Virus record (IMG/VR): IMGVR_UViG_3300046501_000132
Location: 106,685 to 170,684 of that record
Strand: one strand, 5' to 3'
Length of the DNA: 64,000 nucleotides
Source: a virus
This document shows positions 8,021-16,280 of this stretch, piece by piece. Position 1 is the stretch's first letter, and every line of letters starts with the position of its first letter. A model generated the notes under the pieces. The model was not told the origin of the DNA and ran no database searches. It saw nothing but the letters and a program-made list of their open reading frames with translations. A program made the translations under genes and the position numbers.

Positions 8021-10114
8021 TTACCACAACTTCGGCTTATCGTCGTTGCGTGTGGTTAGCGGCTGACTGACGATGGTTGTAGAGTTCTGACGGACGCTGT
8101 TATCCGACACAACTTGCACATTCGACTTTCCGGCCTTAGACGCTTCAACATCATCCTTCAAGTTGTTCACTGCGGCGGTCTTATCGACCACAGCCGCCGC
8201 TTGACTTGCCTGATTCGGCTGAATTGATCCGGTCGGCGCGCTCGCGTATTCCTTCATGGACTTCGCTACACCGCCCATCCCCGGAATATACTTCAATAGA
8301 TCAGCGATTCCGCCCACCACACCTTTGAAGCAGTCGATGATCTTGTCGAACAGAGCCACCGCTTTCTGTTTGAATCCCCCAGCAAGATCAGTATCAAATC
8401 CCAACCATCCCGCTACCGTATCAAACAATCCCAGGATCGAACTCACCACATTAGTGAAGCCTGCGTAGACTCTTTTAGTGTAGTTGTCGTCTTCAACCTT
8501 CTCACCAAAGATGCTAGATGCGTCGTTGAATCCTTCCAAGAAGCTGAAGATACCGCCGATCACAGCAGATACTCCCGCGATCACCGGTAGGAATCGACCA
8601 ACTCCCATCACCAACGAACCTACCTTCCCGAAAGCCCCGACGATTCCGGAGAATAGCGAGCCGATCCCGGAGATAATACCTGAGACTCCAGGGATCATCC
8701 CCAGTAGCCCGCCGAACATGCCCCCTCCGGAGCTATTAGCAGCAGCAGGCGCGTTCGAAGCCCCGTTAGCTGGGGGAGGGGCTACCTTTCCGCTCGGAGC
8801 CGCCTTAGCGGTGCTATTCGAGTGCTGTAGCGTGTTGCGTTGCTTCTTGGCTTTATTCTGAGCAAGAAGTCCCTTAACACCCTTGAAGACTTCCACCCCA
8901 GCCGCTGCTACGGGATTCGCTTCGAAGAACCCGGACTTCAACGTGTCCTTGAACTTATCGGCGTCTCTATTTGACTTGGCTTCCTTCTTTGATTGATCTG
9001 CCAGTTGCTTTCTTAACGCCGCCTTACGGATGATTCCTTCGCCCTTGGCATCGTCTTCGATTTTCTTCAAACGAGCCTTATGTTCGATTCCGAGTTCACG
9101 AATCTTTTGGATCCGATCCTTGTTCCGTTGTAGTTGATCTGCCTTCTGTTGAGCAATATCAGACTTGTGCTTAGTCACCTTCAACTGGTAATCATTACGC
9201 AAATCGGACTTCAGCTGCTTGATCTTCCCTGCAGCAACTGCTCGATCAGTCCTCAGTTGATCCTGATCTTGTTGAACCTTAACCTTATGATCAACCTTGT
9301 CTTGATCCAACTTCTTCCTACGAATATCCGCTTGATCCTTTAATTGGGTCTTCAAATTATCGTAGTGTTGGGCCATTGCAACCGACTGGTCCTTAAGGTC
9401 TTGTTTTTTCTTCTCAAGCGTTACCTTATGATCGGCTTTATCTTGTTGAAGCTTCAGCTTAGCACGCTCAATCGTTTCCTTCTGGGCTTGCACTAGATTC
9501 TCAAGACGTTGCTTCTGCTCCATCTTGAGTTCTTTCAGCTTGCTAGACTTTTCCTCAAACAGCGCCTTGGATTTCAGCTTCGATTCATCCGTAATTTGGC
9601 GTGCCTTGGCTGTGGCCTCGGCAACCAAATTCTTATGAAAGGCGTCCGACTTTTCCTTAGTCATCTTGGCTTCGTTCTTAGCCGAATCCTTGATGAGCTG
9701 TGCTTGGTTCCGAGCGATACTGATCATCATCACAGCGGCATTCTTGGTATCCAAGTTGACACTATCAATCTGTCTCAGTAGTGAGGCACGGCGCGATTCC
9801 GTTACCTTCTGCGTTTGCTCAACGAAGTTACGGAATTCAACCAACGCCTTAGTCGCTTCCCGCTTAAAGGCGGCAGAATCCGACTTCTGGGATTTGGCGA
9901 CCATTCTGATCGTGTCCTTGGCGAAGGCAGTAATGTCCTTGGAAGTCTCAGGCGAGTTCTTGGCGTTCAGGGCTTGAGCCAGCGCACGTAAATCCTTCGC
10001 TTCTTGAGTTGCTGCCGCGTTAGTCTTCGGGGTCGCGGGTTCGCTGCGTGATGATTTCTTAGGCGATTCCTTCTTTGTATTAGACTTGGCGACTTGATTA
10101 GGTTCACGTGCCAT
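8021..10114 (-). CDS. Putative tape-measure / baseplate hub protein, 697 aa
   Basis: Basic, low-complexity N terminus, a very long Lys/Gln/Asp-rich coiled coil over residues about 90-400 (units such as KLQQDKADHKVTLEKKKQ), then a Gly/Val/Ile-rich hydrophobic region about 450-610 (GGLLGMIPGVSGIISGIGS) with several membrane-like stretches. This layout is typical of tape-measure proteins. It directly follows the gp27-like hub gene, where T4 places its tape-measure region (gp28-gp29). Length would suit a moderately long tail. Assignment rests on architecture and synteny. Confidence 0.65.
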   Translation of the reverse strand: MAREPNQVAKSNTKKESPKKSSRSEPATPKTNAAATQEAKDLRALAQALNAKNSPETSKDITAFAKDTIRMVAKSQKSDSAAFKREATKALVEFRNFVEQTQKVTESRRASLLRQIDSVNLDTKNAAVMMISIARNQAQLIKDSAKNEAKMTKEKSDAFHKNLVAEATAKARQITDESKLKSKALFEEKSSKLKELKMEQKQRLENLVQAQKETIERAKLKLQQDKADHKVTLEKKKQDLKDQSVAMAQHYDNLKTQLKDQADIRRKKLDQDKVDHKVKVQQDQDQLRTDRAVAAGKIKQLKSDLRNDYQLKVTKHKSDIAQQKADQLQRNKDRIQKIRELGIEHKARLKKIEDDAKGEGIIRKAALRKQLADQSKKEAKSNRDADKFKDTLKSGFFEANPVAAAGVEVFKGVKGLLAQNKAKKQRNTLQHSNSTAKAAPSGKVAPPPANGASNAPAAANSSGGGMFGGLLGMIPGVSGIISGIGSLFSGIVGAFGKVGSLVMGVGRFLPVIAGVSAVIGGIFSFLEGFNDASSIFGEKVEDDNYTKRVYAGFTNVVSSILGLFDTVAGWLGFDTDLAGGFKQKAVALFDKIIDCFKGVVGGIADLLKYIPGMGGVAKSMKEYASAPTGSIQPNQASQAAAVVDKTAAVNNLKDDVEASKAGKSNVQVVSDNSVRQNSTTIVSQPLTTRNDDKPKLW

Positions 10115-10115
10115 A

Positions 10116-11330
10116 TTATGCTCCCATTGTATTCACATCTACGTCGAACGAATCCTTGGTCAATTCGCACACCATAGAGTATGTTGTCTTTGTAATTAGA
10201 TGCTTGATAGACCGAACCAACCACTTTCCTGAAGAGAATTTCTCAGAGTCAACGCCTAGACCCGAGCGGGAAGGAATCTCCATCCAAACGATCTTACCGC
10301 TAGTCAAATTGCTATCACCGGGCAGACTCACTAGGACTCTGAGGTTATCCATCAAAGTCATAGAAGACAAGCGATTAAAGGCAGATAGATGAGACTGATC
10401 AGTGCGGTAAGGAATATACCCATCAATATTACGGATGCTTTTTGCTTCGTCATTCAGCGCATACTTATTCAACTTAATATCTGCTCTACTGAACAAATCA
10501 TCATATGAATTCGTTGTCTTAGTGATCCGCTTGTTAGTCAGGTCCATCGAGAAGAAACCCCCGCCAAAGGCTTCCGCCTCATATTGCGTTAGGCGGTCGT
10601 TCCCTTCCTTATATTCAAAATCATATGCGGTATTGAATAGTCGGTCGCCTGAGTCACCACCTACCATATTGCGACTACCTATGTAGATGTACTTGTCATA
10701 TGCAGTCCGGTAGATTTCCTTCAGACTCTTGAAATGATAGCCATCCGTACTTTCCCAAAAGAACATTGGAGATAGTGTCTTGCTATTTGCACGAGAAGCG
10801 CAAAACTTAATGGCCTGGAATAGACCGCAAGACGGAGTAACATAGTTGACGATTCCAACTGATTCCTCTGCTGATACTTTCTTCTTGGATTTACTCTCAG
10901 CCAGCAACTTCTGAATGATGTCGCTGTAGGTGCCGGTGTAAGCCGCACTCATATCATTGTTCGCCGCCCACCAGACTTCCGGGGTGCAGAGAGACAACTC
11001 ATTGATTTGAATGTTTTCGGTGCTATTGCTTAGACCGCGATCACCTATCTTGTATACAACAAAGTCCAGAGTGCGCGTGTCGGCGTAGATCGGTGTTTTG
11101 AATGTAATGCTCACTTGTTCACCGCCCGTGATCGGAAACGTACCAACCAAGTTAATCTGATCCCGAATCAGTAACTTGGCGGACAACGCACCTTGGAACA
11201 TATCCTCATAGATGATGAATTGTTCCATGATCGGGAAGATATCAAGAATTGTGTTCTTTGAAGGTTTCTTGATTGTGAGCATCTGAACTTCAATCGGTTG
11301 ATTGATGTCGTAGTTATCGGATGCGCTCAT
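10116..11330 (-). CDS. 27: Baseplate hub protein, gp27-like, 404 aa
   Basis: Similar length to T4 gp27 (391 aa). Starts with a beta-rich domain containing ILDIFPIMEQFIIYEDMFQG, typical of the gp27/VgrG-type hub tube domain. Gene order gp48-gp53-gp27-tape measure supports it. Start ATG at 11330 overlaps the gp53-like gene end. Forms the trimeric hub joining baseplate, tube and spike. Confidence 0.78.
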   Translation of the reverse strand: MSASDNYDINQPIEVQMLTIKKPSKNTILDIFPIMEQFIIYEDMFQGALSAKLLIRDQINLVGTFPITGGEQVSITFKTPIYADTRTLDFVVYKIGDRGLSNSTENIQINELSLCTPEVWWAANNDMSAAYTGTYSDIIQKLLAESKSKKKVSAEESVGIVNYVTPSCGLFQAIKFCASRANSKTLSPMFFWESTDGYHFKSLKEIYRTAYDKYIYIGSRNMVGGDSGDRLFNTAYDFEYKEGNDRLTQYEAEAFGGGFFSMDLTNKRITKTTNSYDDLFSRADIKLNKYALNDEAKSIRNIDGYIPYRTDQSHLSAFNRLSSMTLMDNLRVLVSLPGDSNLTSGKIVWMEIPSRSGLGVDSEKFSSGKWLVRSIKHLITKTTYSMVCELTKDSFDVDVNTMGA

Positions 11331-11878
11331 TATGTCTCCGGGTTCATGGCGGTCTCAAACTGAGTCTGGACCGAAGCGATATAGTCAGGATCAATAAGAA
11401 TGATCTTACGTTTCGATTCGTTTAATCCAATCTCAAATTCCTCAATTGAAACGGTTTCCAGTTCAGCTTGATCAATTACATCATCGTCAACGGTCAGGTC
11501 AAGTTCGATTCTCAGAGAAAGAAGATCAGCGATTAGACCGTTAGGATTGATATAGTGATGAACATCGGTTAGATTCTTGCCTGGATACTTCCGTTCAATA
11601 TAGTCATTTAGTTGTGATGGGTTGCGAGGCCACTGATTGTCGAAGTCGTAGATGTTGTTCATCATCAAGATCGTCCACCAGTAGTCTACCGTCCCATACA
11701 AACGGTAGGAGATCATATGTGGAAGCTCACCATCACGGATTTCATAAGGAATCTGGACACGAGCATCCTTCTTCCATTCATCCGTGATATTTGCGTAAGC
11801 TGTAATATCATTGATCAGAGTAGTAGAGCCATCAGGAAACGTATACCAGACGTTTCCCAAGTGTGTGAAGAATGCCAT
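11330..11878 (-). CDS. 53: Baseplate wedge protein gp53-like, 182 aa
   Basis: Carries the recognisable core YGTVDYWWTILMMNNIYD followed by QWPRNPSQL and a Y-I-E-R-K-Y-P-G segment, matching gp53 (T4: YGNPQLYWVLLMCND). T4 gp53 is 196 aa and joins the wedges around the hub. Flanked by gp27- and gp48-like genes. Confidence 0.85.
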   Translation of the reverse strand: MAFFTHLGNVWYTFPDGSTTLINDITAYANITDEWKKDARVQIPYEIRDGELPHMISYRLYGTVDYWWTILMMNNIYDFDNQWPRNPSQLNDYIERKYPGKNLTDVHHYINPNGLIADLLSLRIELDLTVDDDVIDQAELETVSIEEFEIGLNESKRKIILIDPDYIASVQTQFETAMNPET

Positions 11879-11887
11879 TTGTTATCC

Positions 11888-12862
11888 TTAGAATGTAGTT
11901 CCAGTATTGTTGGAGTCAGAACCAACCAAATCTTTGTGTAGAATACTCAATTCGCGGAACGTCAAGCTCAGCTGATATGATTGAGGAGATCCACTAACAG
12001 TCTTGATATAGCTTCCGCCTGGAGTGTAATTTGTCGACATGTTCGTCAGCGCACAAGTGCTAATACGAGGAATGTAGCGATTTGGAGACCCATCCTGCCA
12101 GAATACGATATCAAAGCTAGACGGATACAACAAGTAAGCATTCCCGTTTCCGATGTCGCTGCGGAATTCCGGCAGCATGTGGAAACGTAGCAAACGAAGC
12201 ATATTATCCAAAGTCTCAGCTTCCTTCGCATTACGCGGGGTAAGAGTCCAAGACCAGTTGAATGTACGATTATCCACACTCTTGAATAGCGTCTCAGCAT
12301 ACTGATTTTCAACCGTAGCCGTAGCCAATGATGCAAGTTCCTTAGCTTTCAATGCCCCGCCGGCCAGCTTAGAAGCCATAGAGCCAACTGTGCTCAAGGC
12401 TAAGTATCCAGCCAACTTAGCACCAGAGGCGGCGTTCATCTTACTCAAATCGGAGCCTTGGTCAATGGCCATACCAACTTGACCGAAGTCGGTCTGAGTC
12501 CATTGAGCCGCTTGACTGAAAGATAGACCTGCAGGCAGCGGCAGGGTGATCGACTGATTAGAGCGTTCAAACGTATTAGAGAAAACCTTGACTCCACCGT
12601 TGTCCTTCTGAAGTCCGGTAGAGACTTGATGTACTACAGGCATTTCCCCGTATGCAGAGGTCAATGCGTTCTTAGGAGTAGACAACCCGCCGTTGAAAGT
12701 GATCTGAGCTTTGCTGTTCTTAATCGTGTTGATAAAGAAGGTCATGCAAGATAGGTCTTGACCAGGGTTCAGCAGGTCGGCTGGGAACATCAAGTTGCTT
12801 GACTTAGAATCAAATTCTTGTCCCTTTAGTTTGTCCACCTTAGATTGTGTAGAAGTAGCCAT
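11888..12862 (-). CDS. 48: Baseplate tail-tube cap protein, gp48-like, 324 aa
   Basis: The central segment VDNRTFNWSWTLTPRNAKEA matches the T4 gp48 segment ENRTKVFTWDLTPRSTED, and the C terminus SYQLSLTFRELSILHKD corresponds to the gp48 C-terminal L-x-I-T-M-R-E-I motif. In T4, gp48 sits on the hub and, with gp54, starts tube assembly. First gene of the minus-strand baseplate operon. Confidence 0.8.
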   Translation of the reverse strand: MATSTQSKVDKLKGQEFDSKSSNLMFPADLLNPGQDLSCMTFFINTIKNSKAQITFNGGLSTPKNALTSAYGEMPVVHQVSTGLQKDNGGVKVFSNTFERSNQSITLPLPAGLSFSQAAQWTQTDFGQVGMAIDQGSDLSKMNAASGAKLAGYLALSTVGSMASKLAGGALKAKELASLATATVENQYAETLFKSVDNRTFNWSWTLTPRNAKEAETLDNMLRLLRFHMLPEFRSDIGNGNAYLLYPSSFDIVFWQDGSPNRYIPRISTCALTNMSTNYTPGGSYIKTVSGSPQSYQLSLTFRELSILHKDLVGSDSNNTGTTF

Positions 12863-12921
12863 ATATGACCCCTGTTAAATTAGTAAATAGACATACAATT
12901 ATTTAGTAAAGGACAAGCAAA
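12863..12921. promoter_or_regulatory. Divergent late promoter region (candidate)
   Basis: Between divergent gp48-like and gp4-like genes. Holds ATTATTTAG toward the plus gene and CTATTTACT toward the minus gene. The shared TATTTA core resembles a variant of the T4 late -10 box (TATAAATA). Inference only. Confidence 0.4.
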
Positions 12922-13410
12922 ATGAGTAATAATCGTTGGCTCAAGGGGCGCTATCGTCCCCAGAACCCTAACAAGTATAAGGGTGATATTGATAAGATTG
13001 TTTATCGCTCCAGCTGGGAGAGAACGTTCATGGTTTGGGCAGATACCGATGAAGACATCTTAGCCTGGTCGTCTGAGGAAACTAAGATTCAATACTTCGA
13101 TCCGGTAAAGAAATGCGGTCGCATATATGTTGTAGATTTCAAGATTCTAACCCGCAAGCCGGATGGCGGATACCAAGTCATCCTCATCGAGATCAAGCCT
13201 GAGAAGCAGACGAAGAAGCCGCGCGATAGTCGCAATAAGGCTGAGAAGACGCTGCTGCTGGAACAAGCCACTTATCAGACGAATGTGGCTAAGTGGAGGG
13301 CCGCAATTAAATTCTGTGATGATCGGGGATGGAAATTCAAGATTCTGACTGAAGTGGACCTGTTTGGAGGGATCGACCGAGGCTATAAGCCGCAGAAGCC
13401 TGCTAGATGA
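12922..13410 (+). CDS. 4: Head completion protein / nuclease-fold, gp4-like, 162 aa
   Basis: The pattern NPNKYKGDIDKIVYRSSWER, then ILAWSSEETKIQYFDP, IEIKPEKQTKKP and KWRAAIKFCDDRGWKFKILTE, aligns along its whole length with T4 gp4 (150 aa; KYRGDPKKITYRSNWEK, FIEIKPKKETQPP). Fold is PD-(D/E)xK nuclease-like (D...E-x-K). Needed to complete the head before tail joining. Single plus-strand gene within minus-strand late genes. Confidence 0.9.
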   Translation: MSNNRWLKGRYRPQNPNKYKGDIDKIVYRSSWERTFMVWADTDEDILAWSSEETKIQYFDPVKKCGRIYVVDFKILTRKPDGGYQVILIEIKPEKQTKKPRDSRNKAEKTLLLEQATYQTNVAKWRAAIKFCDDRGWKFKILTEVDLFGGIDRGYKPQKPAR

Positions 13411-13426
13411 GCGTAGGAACGAAAGA

Positions 13427-13457
13427 AAAGGGCAGGAGCTATACGCCCCTGCCCTTT
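13427..13457. terminator. Hairpin terminator
   Basis: AAAGGGCAGG/CCTGCCCTTT stem after the gp4-like gene, also reachable from the spanin operon on the minus strand. Confidence 0.7.
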
Positions 13458-13493
13458 CGCTAAACATCGCTTATATCACATTTAAACTGGTGA

Positions 13494-14027
13494 TCAGTCA
13501 TTCACTTCTTTCTGAAGGTTCATGTAGAACTCTTGTAGTCCGTCAAGACGGCGGGCGCACTCGTAGTAGGATTGGTAATTACGGGTGATGACGCCGATGG
13601 CTTGACCCGCAGTAACTCCAGATTCACCGGCTTCACCATCAGGTCCGCTGGCGCGTCCGGCAATCGTATCCTGATCGTTGGCTCTGGCTGCAGCGTCGTG
13701 CAGGCGGATAAACTCAGGATCAAGAAACTCACTAGCAACAGGAGTCGTTTCATATTTGATGACCTCTTTCGTGATGGTGTTGTACTTCGTTATGATTCTG
13801 TCCTTGTAGATGACTTGTTGTTCATCTTGTTTATCGGACACTTCTTGTAGTTTATCGTTCTTCTCAACAACCTTTTCATTGGCCTTCAGTTGAGCTTCGA
13901 TATAGATTTGCTTCTGATGATCAACACCTTTGTTGTAGGCGTAGAATCCCACACCAACCAGCGCCGCGCCTGAAATGATAGCGACCAAAAGCCACTTTTG
14001 AATAAATGCTATAATACTTGCGATCAT
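13494..14027 (-). CDS. Inner-membrane spanin (Rz-like), 177 aa
   Basis: N-terminal membrane anchor (residues about 8-30, WLLVAIISGAALVGVGFYAY) followed by a long periplasmic helical region rich in Lys/Glu/Gln and a variable tail, the Rz layout. The outer-membrane partner is encoded inside it in another frame. Together they fuse inner and outer membranes at the end of lysis. Confidence 0.82.
   Translation of the reverse strand: MIASIIAFIQKWLLVAIISGAALVGVGFYAYNKGVDHQKQIYIEAQLKANEKVVEKNDKLQEVSDKQDEQQVIYKDRIITKYNTITKEVIKYETTPVASEFLDPEFIRLHDAAARANDQDTIAGRASGPDGEAGESGVTAGQAIGVITRNYQSYYECARRLDGLQEFYMNLQKEVND
13520..13753 (-). CDS. Outer-membrane spanin lipoprotein (Rz1-like), embedded, 77 aa
   Basis: Lies entirely within the Rz-like gene in a different frame. 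Starts MKRLLLLVSFLILSLSAC: a signal peptide ending in lipobox LSAC, then a short Pro-rich mature part (LQPEPTIRIRLPDAPADL), as in Rz1 proteins. Fully nested Rz/Rz1 architecture as in lambda. Confidence 0.85.
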   Translation of the reverse strand: MKRLLLLVSFLILSLSACTTLQPEPTIRIRLPDAPADLMVKPVNLELLRVKPSASSPVITNPTTSAPAVLTDYKSST

Positions 14028-14029
14028 GA

Positions 14030-15052
14030 TTATCTCTGTGGGTAATTCTTGAAGTTGTTTATCTCGCCTTTTAGGCTTCCTAGTTGTGACTTAGTATCAT
14101 TGACGACTGCAACAACTTCCTTCTTGACATCATTGGGGATGTTCTTGATGGCCTTAACATCCTTCACTACTCCCTGAAGAACCTTGACGCCGTCTAGGGC
14201 TTGCATCTTCGCATCACGGACTTGTTCCCGAACGTCACGAGCGACGGCCAGAACTCCATCCAGTTGACCCTTGAATTCCTTAACAGTATTTACTGTCTCT
14301 TTTACAGCGTCACTAAACGAATCTAGCCCTGGAATCGGCAATAGACGATTCTTACCAGAACCAACTCCAGGAATCGCAACAGGCGGAATGCCGTTACCAG
14401 CGAGTTTGCCTAGGGAACCCGAATCTGGTTCAGCGCCATAGGTGACTTTGTGAAAGGCCCAGTTGACGTCAATAACCATTTGTTGATTCTGAGCGGTGCG
14501 ATCTAGACGAATTGCTCCAACAGCAGACGGCCAAGCTTCAGTCAAGGTGAACTGATATACTGTCTTGTCTTGACTATCAAGACATTCTACAATGATACTG
14601 GAAATGTAATCATCATAGAAGTTGACCGCATGTTGGGATTCATCAACGATGAGGTTGTGCCATTGATCAAATAACGTCTTTTCTGCATAGTTGCCTGTAA
14701 CTAGAAACGTTGTATTAACGTCACTATATTGACGACCGTTGGCAATCTTACGTGTATAGTTGCCGTATGAGATTTCAGTATTCGTTTCTTGAACCGCAGG
14801 AATATCGACCATCAGACACGTTAAGGAAATCGTCTTAGAGACATCAGTGGTGCTGTTGATCGCAGAGGCGATGTCTTCCGCAGACGCAAACTGCGATGAG
14901 ATAGCATTGGTCTGATCGGTATTGTTCGCCCGATTTGAAGCCTTTGCTCCTAATCCAGCAGGTAGGTTGAATGTAATCTTGAATCGGTTAACGCGGGCAA
15001 TGTTCTGCTTCTTAACAAGAGCCAGAAAATCCCCAAGAGCAGTCTTAGCCAT
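14030..15052 (-). CDS. 54: Tail tube / baseplate tube-initiator protein (gp54-like), 340 aa
   Basis: Residues 1-215 look like a tube-fold domain: FKITFNLPAGL, LMVDIPAVQETNTEISYGNYTR, FYDDYISSIIVECLD, LTEAWPSAVGAIRLD, ending INWAFHKV-type. This is the gp19/gp54 pattern. A C-terminal helical extension (about 240-340) distinguishes it from the plain tube protein gp19. With the gp48 neighbour, the tube-baseplate junction (gp54) is the best reading; a tail tube protein is the alternative. Confidence 0.68.
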   Translation of the reverse strand: MAKTALGDFLALVKKQNIARVNRFKITFNLPAGLGAKASNRANNTDQTNAISSQFASAEDIASAINSTTDVSKTISLTCLMVDIPAVQETNTEISYGNYTRKIANGRQYSDVNTTFLVTGNYAEKTLFDQWHNLIVDESQHAVNFYDDYISSIIVECLDSQDKTVYQFTLTEAWPSAVGAIRLDRTAQNQQMVIDVNWAFHKVTYGAEPDSGSLGKLAGNGIPPVAIPGVGSGKNRLLPIPGLDSFSDAVKETVNTVKEFKGQLDGVLAVARDVREQVRDAKMQALDGVKVLQGVVKDVKAIKNIPNDVKKEVVAVVNDTKSQLGSLKGEINNFKNYPQR

Positions 15053-15105
15053 GTTCTCTCCGAGTTAAATAGTTGTGAGTGTACTTAATATTTAGGGATC
15101 AGACT
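15053..15105. promoter_or_regulatory. Divergent late promoter region (candidate)
   Basis: Carries TTAATATTTAG toward the plus gene and CTATTTAAC toward the minus gene, the same elements as at 12863-12921 and near 1563. No sigma-70 -35/-10 pair is visible. Confidence 0.4.
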
Positions 15106-15804
15106 ATGGCAGCTATTGACGTCGATGAAGACGACTTCATGAGACCGGAGATCATCCAGTCCTATATCGACAAGTTTCAGAAGGCGACTAGCAGCGGCGC
15201 GACTATGGAACGGCACAGCCGTGAGAGCCTAGACTGGTTTCGCAAGCGGGTGGGTAAGGACTTGAAGTACAACCGTAGGCGTCTGATCAAGGACAACGGT
15301 GACTACAAGATTCGGAAAGGTCGTGAGAACAAGACCCTAGTGGGAAGACTATATTACTTTGAATATGATGCTAAGGAAGCGGGGGACCGTGAACTAGGCG
15401 TCTATGACCGATTCCCAATGGTATTTGTGTTTAACACTTCGATCTCCAATGATGGAGCGAAGCTGATCCACGCTATCAATATGCACTATCTGGTTCCGCG
15501 CGAACGGATGCTTGTATATCTGAAGCTAATGAAGCTACGAAACAAGAAGGGTTGGACTCATGCAACGAAACTCAGGGCCAGCTGGGCCCTGTTGAAGTCG
15601 GTCGCAGAACACAATCTATTGAAGCGTGCAGTTCATACTTACCGCGTTGATCGTGTGGTCGGTTCCAGAATGGTAGAGATTCACGCAGCAGATTGGGAAA
15701 TCGCTACATTCCTACGATTGGAAGACTGGCGCAAGCCCGACTCTACGGCAGCTAACCAAAAGAGCGTTCGTAGGTCACATCTGGCTAAGTCGAAAGGTAA
15801 ATAA
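15106..15804 (+). CDS. Conserved phage virion-associated protein (unnamed), 232 aa
   Basis: ATG at 15106 (MAAIDVDEDDFM) after AGGGA; the longer frame from 15079 crosses the regulatory element. The core reads GRLYYFEYDAK..YDRFPMVFVF..INMHYLVPRERM, a Y-D-x-F-P / H-Y-L pattern that I associate with a widespread but poorly characterised T4-like family. Basic C terminus. Placed among head/tail completion genes; a DNA-end or neck role is possible but the sequence does not look like T4 gp2. Confidence 0.6.
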   Translation: MAAIDVDEDDFMRPEIIQSYIDKFQKATSSGATMERHSRESLDWFRKRVGKDLKYNRRRLIKDNGDYKIRKGRENKTLVGRLYYFEYDAKEAGDRELGVYDRFPMVFVFNTSISNDGAKLIHAINMHYLVPRERMLVYLKLMKLRNKKGWTHATKLRASWALLKSVAEHNLLKRAVHTYRVDRVVGSRMVEIHAADWEIATFLRLEDWRKPDSTAANQKSVRRSHLAKSKGK

Positions 15805-15807
15805 ACA

Positions 15808-15840
15808 AAAGCCCCTCAGAGAAATCTGAGGGGCTTTTTC
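15808..15840. terminator. Intrinsic terminator between convergent genes
   Basis: AGCCCCTCAG/CTGAGGGGCT stem with T-run on the plus strand; its T-run also contains the stop codon of the small minus-strand gene. Confidence 0.85.
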
Positions 15841-15979
15841 ATTGGTACATCGGCTCAACGTGGATCATCCGGACTTCCACATCTTTGTGTCTCAACATAA
15901 TGGCCCGGAAGTACACAGTATAATCCACGGTTTTCCAGTCGTGAGTCGGACCCCACTTTACTTGATATATCACGTGCAT
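15839..15979 (-). CDS. Small hypothetical protein, 46 aa
   Basis: ATG at 15979 preceded by GAGGAAAC. Starts MHVIYQVKWGPTHDWKTVDY; basic, aromatic-rich, two or three beta strands. Last gene of the 16883-15839 operon. Unrecognised. Confidence 0.6.
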   Translation of the reverse strand: MHVIYQVKWGPTHDWKTVDYTVYFRAIMLRHKDVEVRMIHVEPMYQ

Positions 15980-15985
15980 GTTTCC

Positions 15986-16057
15986 TCACACAGCAATCGG
16001 ATAGGGACATACTTCTTGCAGTTCTTCAACCCAGCGCAAATAGTCGGCTTGTTGCAT
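15986..16057 (-). CDS. Very short ORF, 23 aa
   Basis: MQQADYLRWVEELQEVCPYP. ATG with GAGGATGTGAT upstream; its TGA is followed seven bases later by the next ATG. The tight packing supports translation, but the length keeps confidence modest. Confidence 0.45.
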   Translation of the reverse strand: MQQADYLRWVEELQEVCPYPIAV

Positions 16058-16058
16058 A

Positions 16059-16280
16059 TCACATCCTCAAATGTTCGATGGGTCGGGAACCGTAGGACTG
16101 CGCCAGGAGAACCAGCTTGTACGCTAGCAATGCTTCTTGTACATCCCCAACATACATCCCACTCTCTTGAGCCGTATACAGCAACTCGTTGAGATGTGTA
16201 GGTTCGGCTACTTCAATCTTTTTCAGTTCCTCACGGAGACGATCACCGGGTTGTATATCATCTTCGCGCGCCCAGATACT
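16059..16280 (-). CDS. Open frame following an in-frame TGA, 73 codons, start unclear
   Basis: Directly after the TGA (16283-16281) of the metallopeptidase-like gene the same frame stays open to 16059 and looks coding (EDDIQPGDRLREELKKIEVA, then THLNELLYTAQESG). It has no ATG, GTG or TTG near its beginning; the first ATG gives only 31 aa. It may be a readthrough extension, a remnant of a longer gene split by a stop, or a gene with a rare start (ATT after GAGGAA). Confidence 0.45.
   Translation of the reverse strand, partial: SIWAREDDIQPGDRLREELKKIEVAEPTHLNELLYTAQESGMYVGDVQEALLAYKLVLLAQSYGSRPIEHLRM

Noticed and set aside
15106-15804. T4 gp2 DNA end-protector assignment
   Set aside because: Position near gp4 and gp53 is suggestive, but the sequence does not resemble what I recall of gp2, so it stays unnamed.
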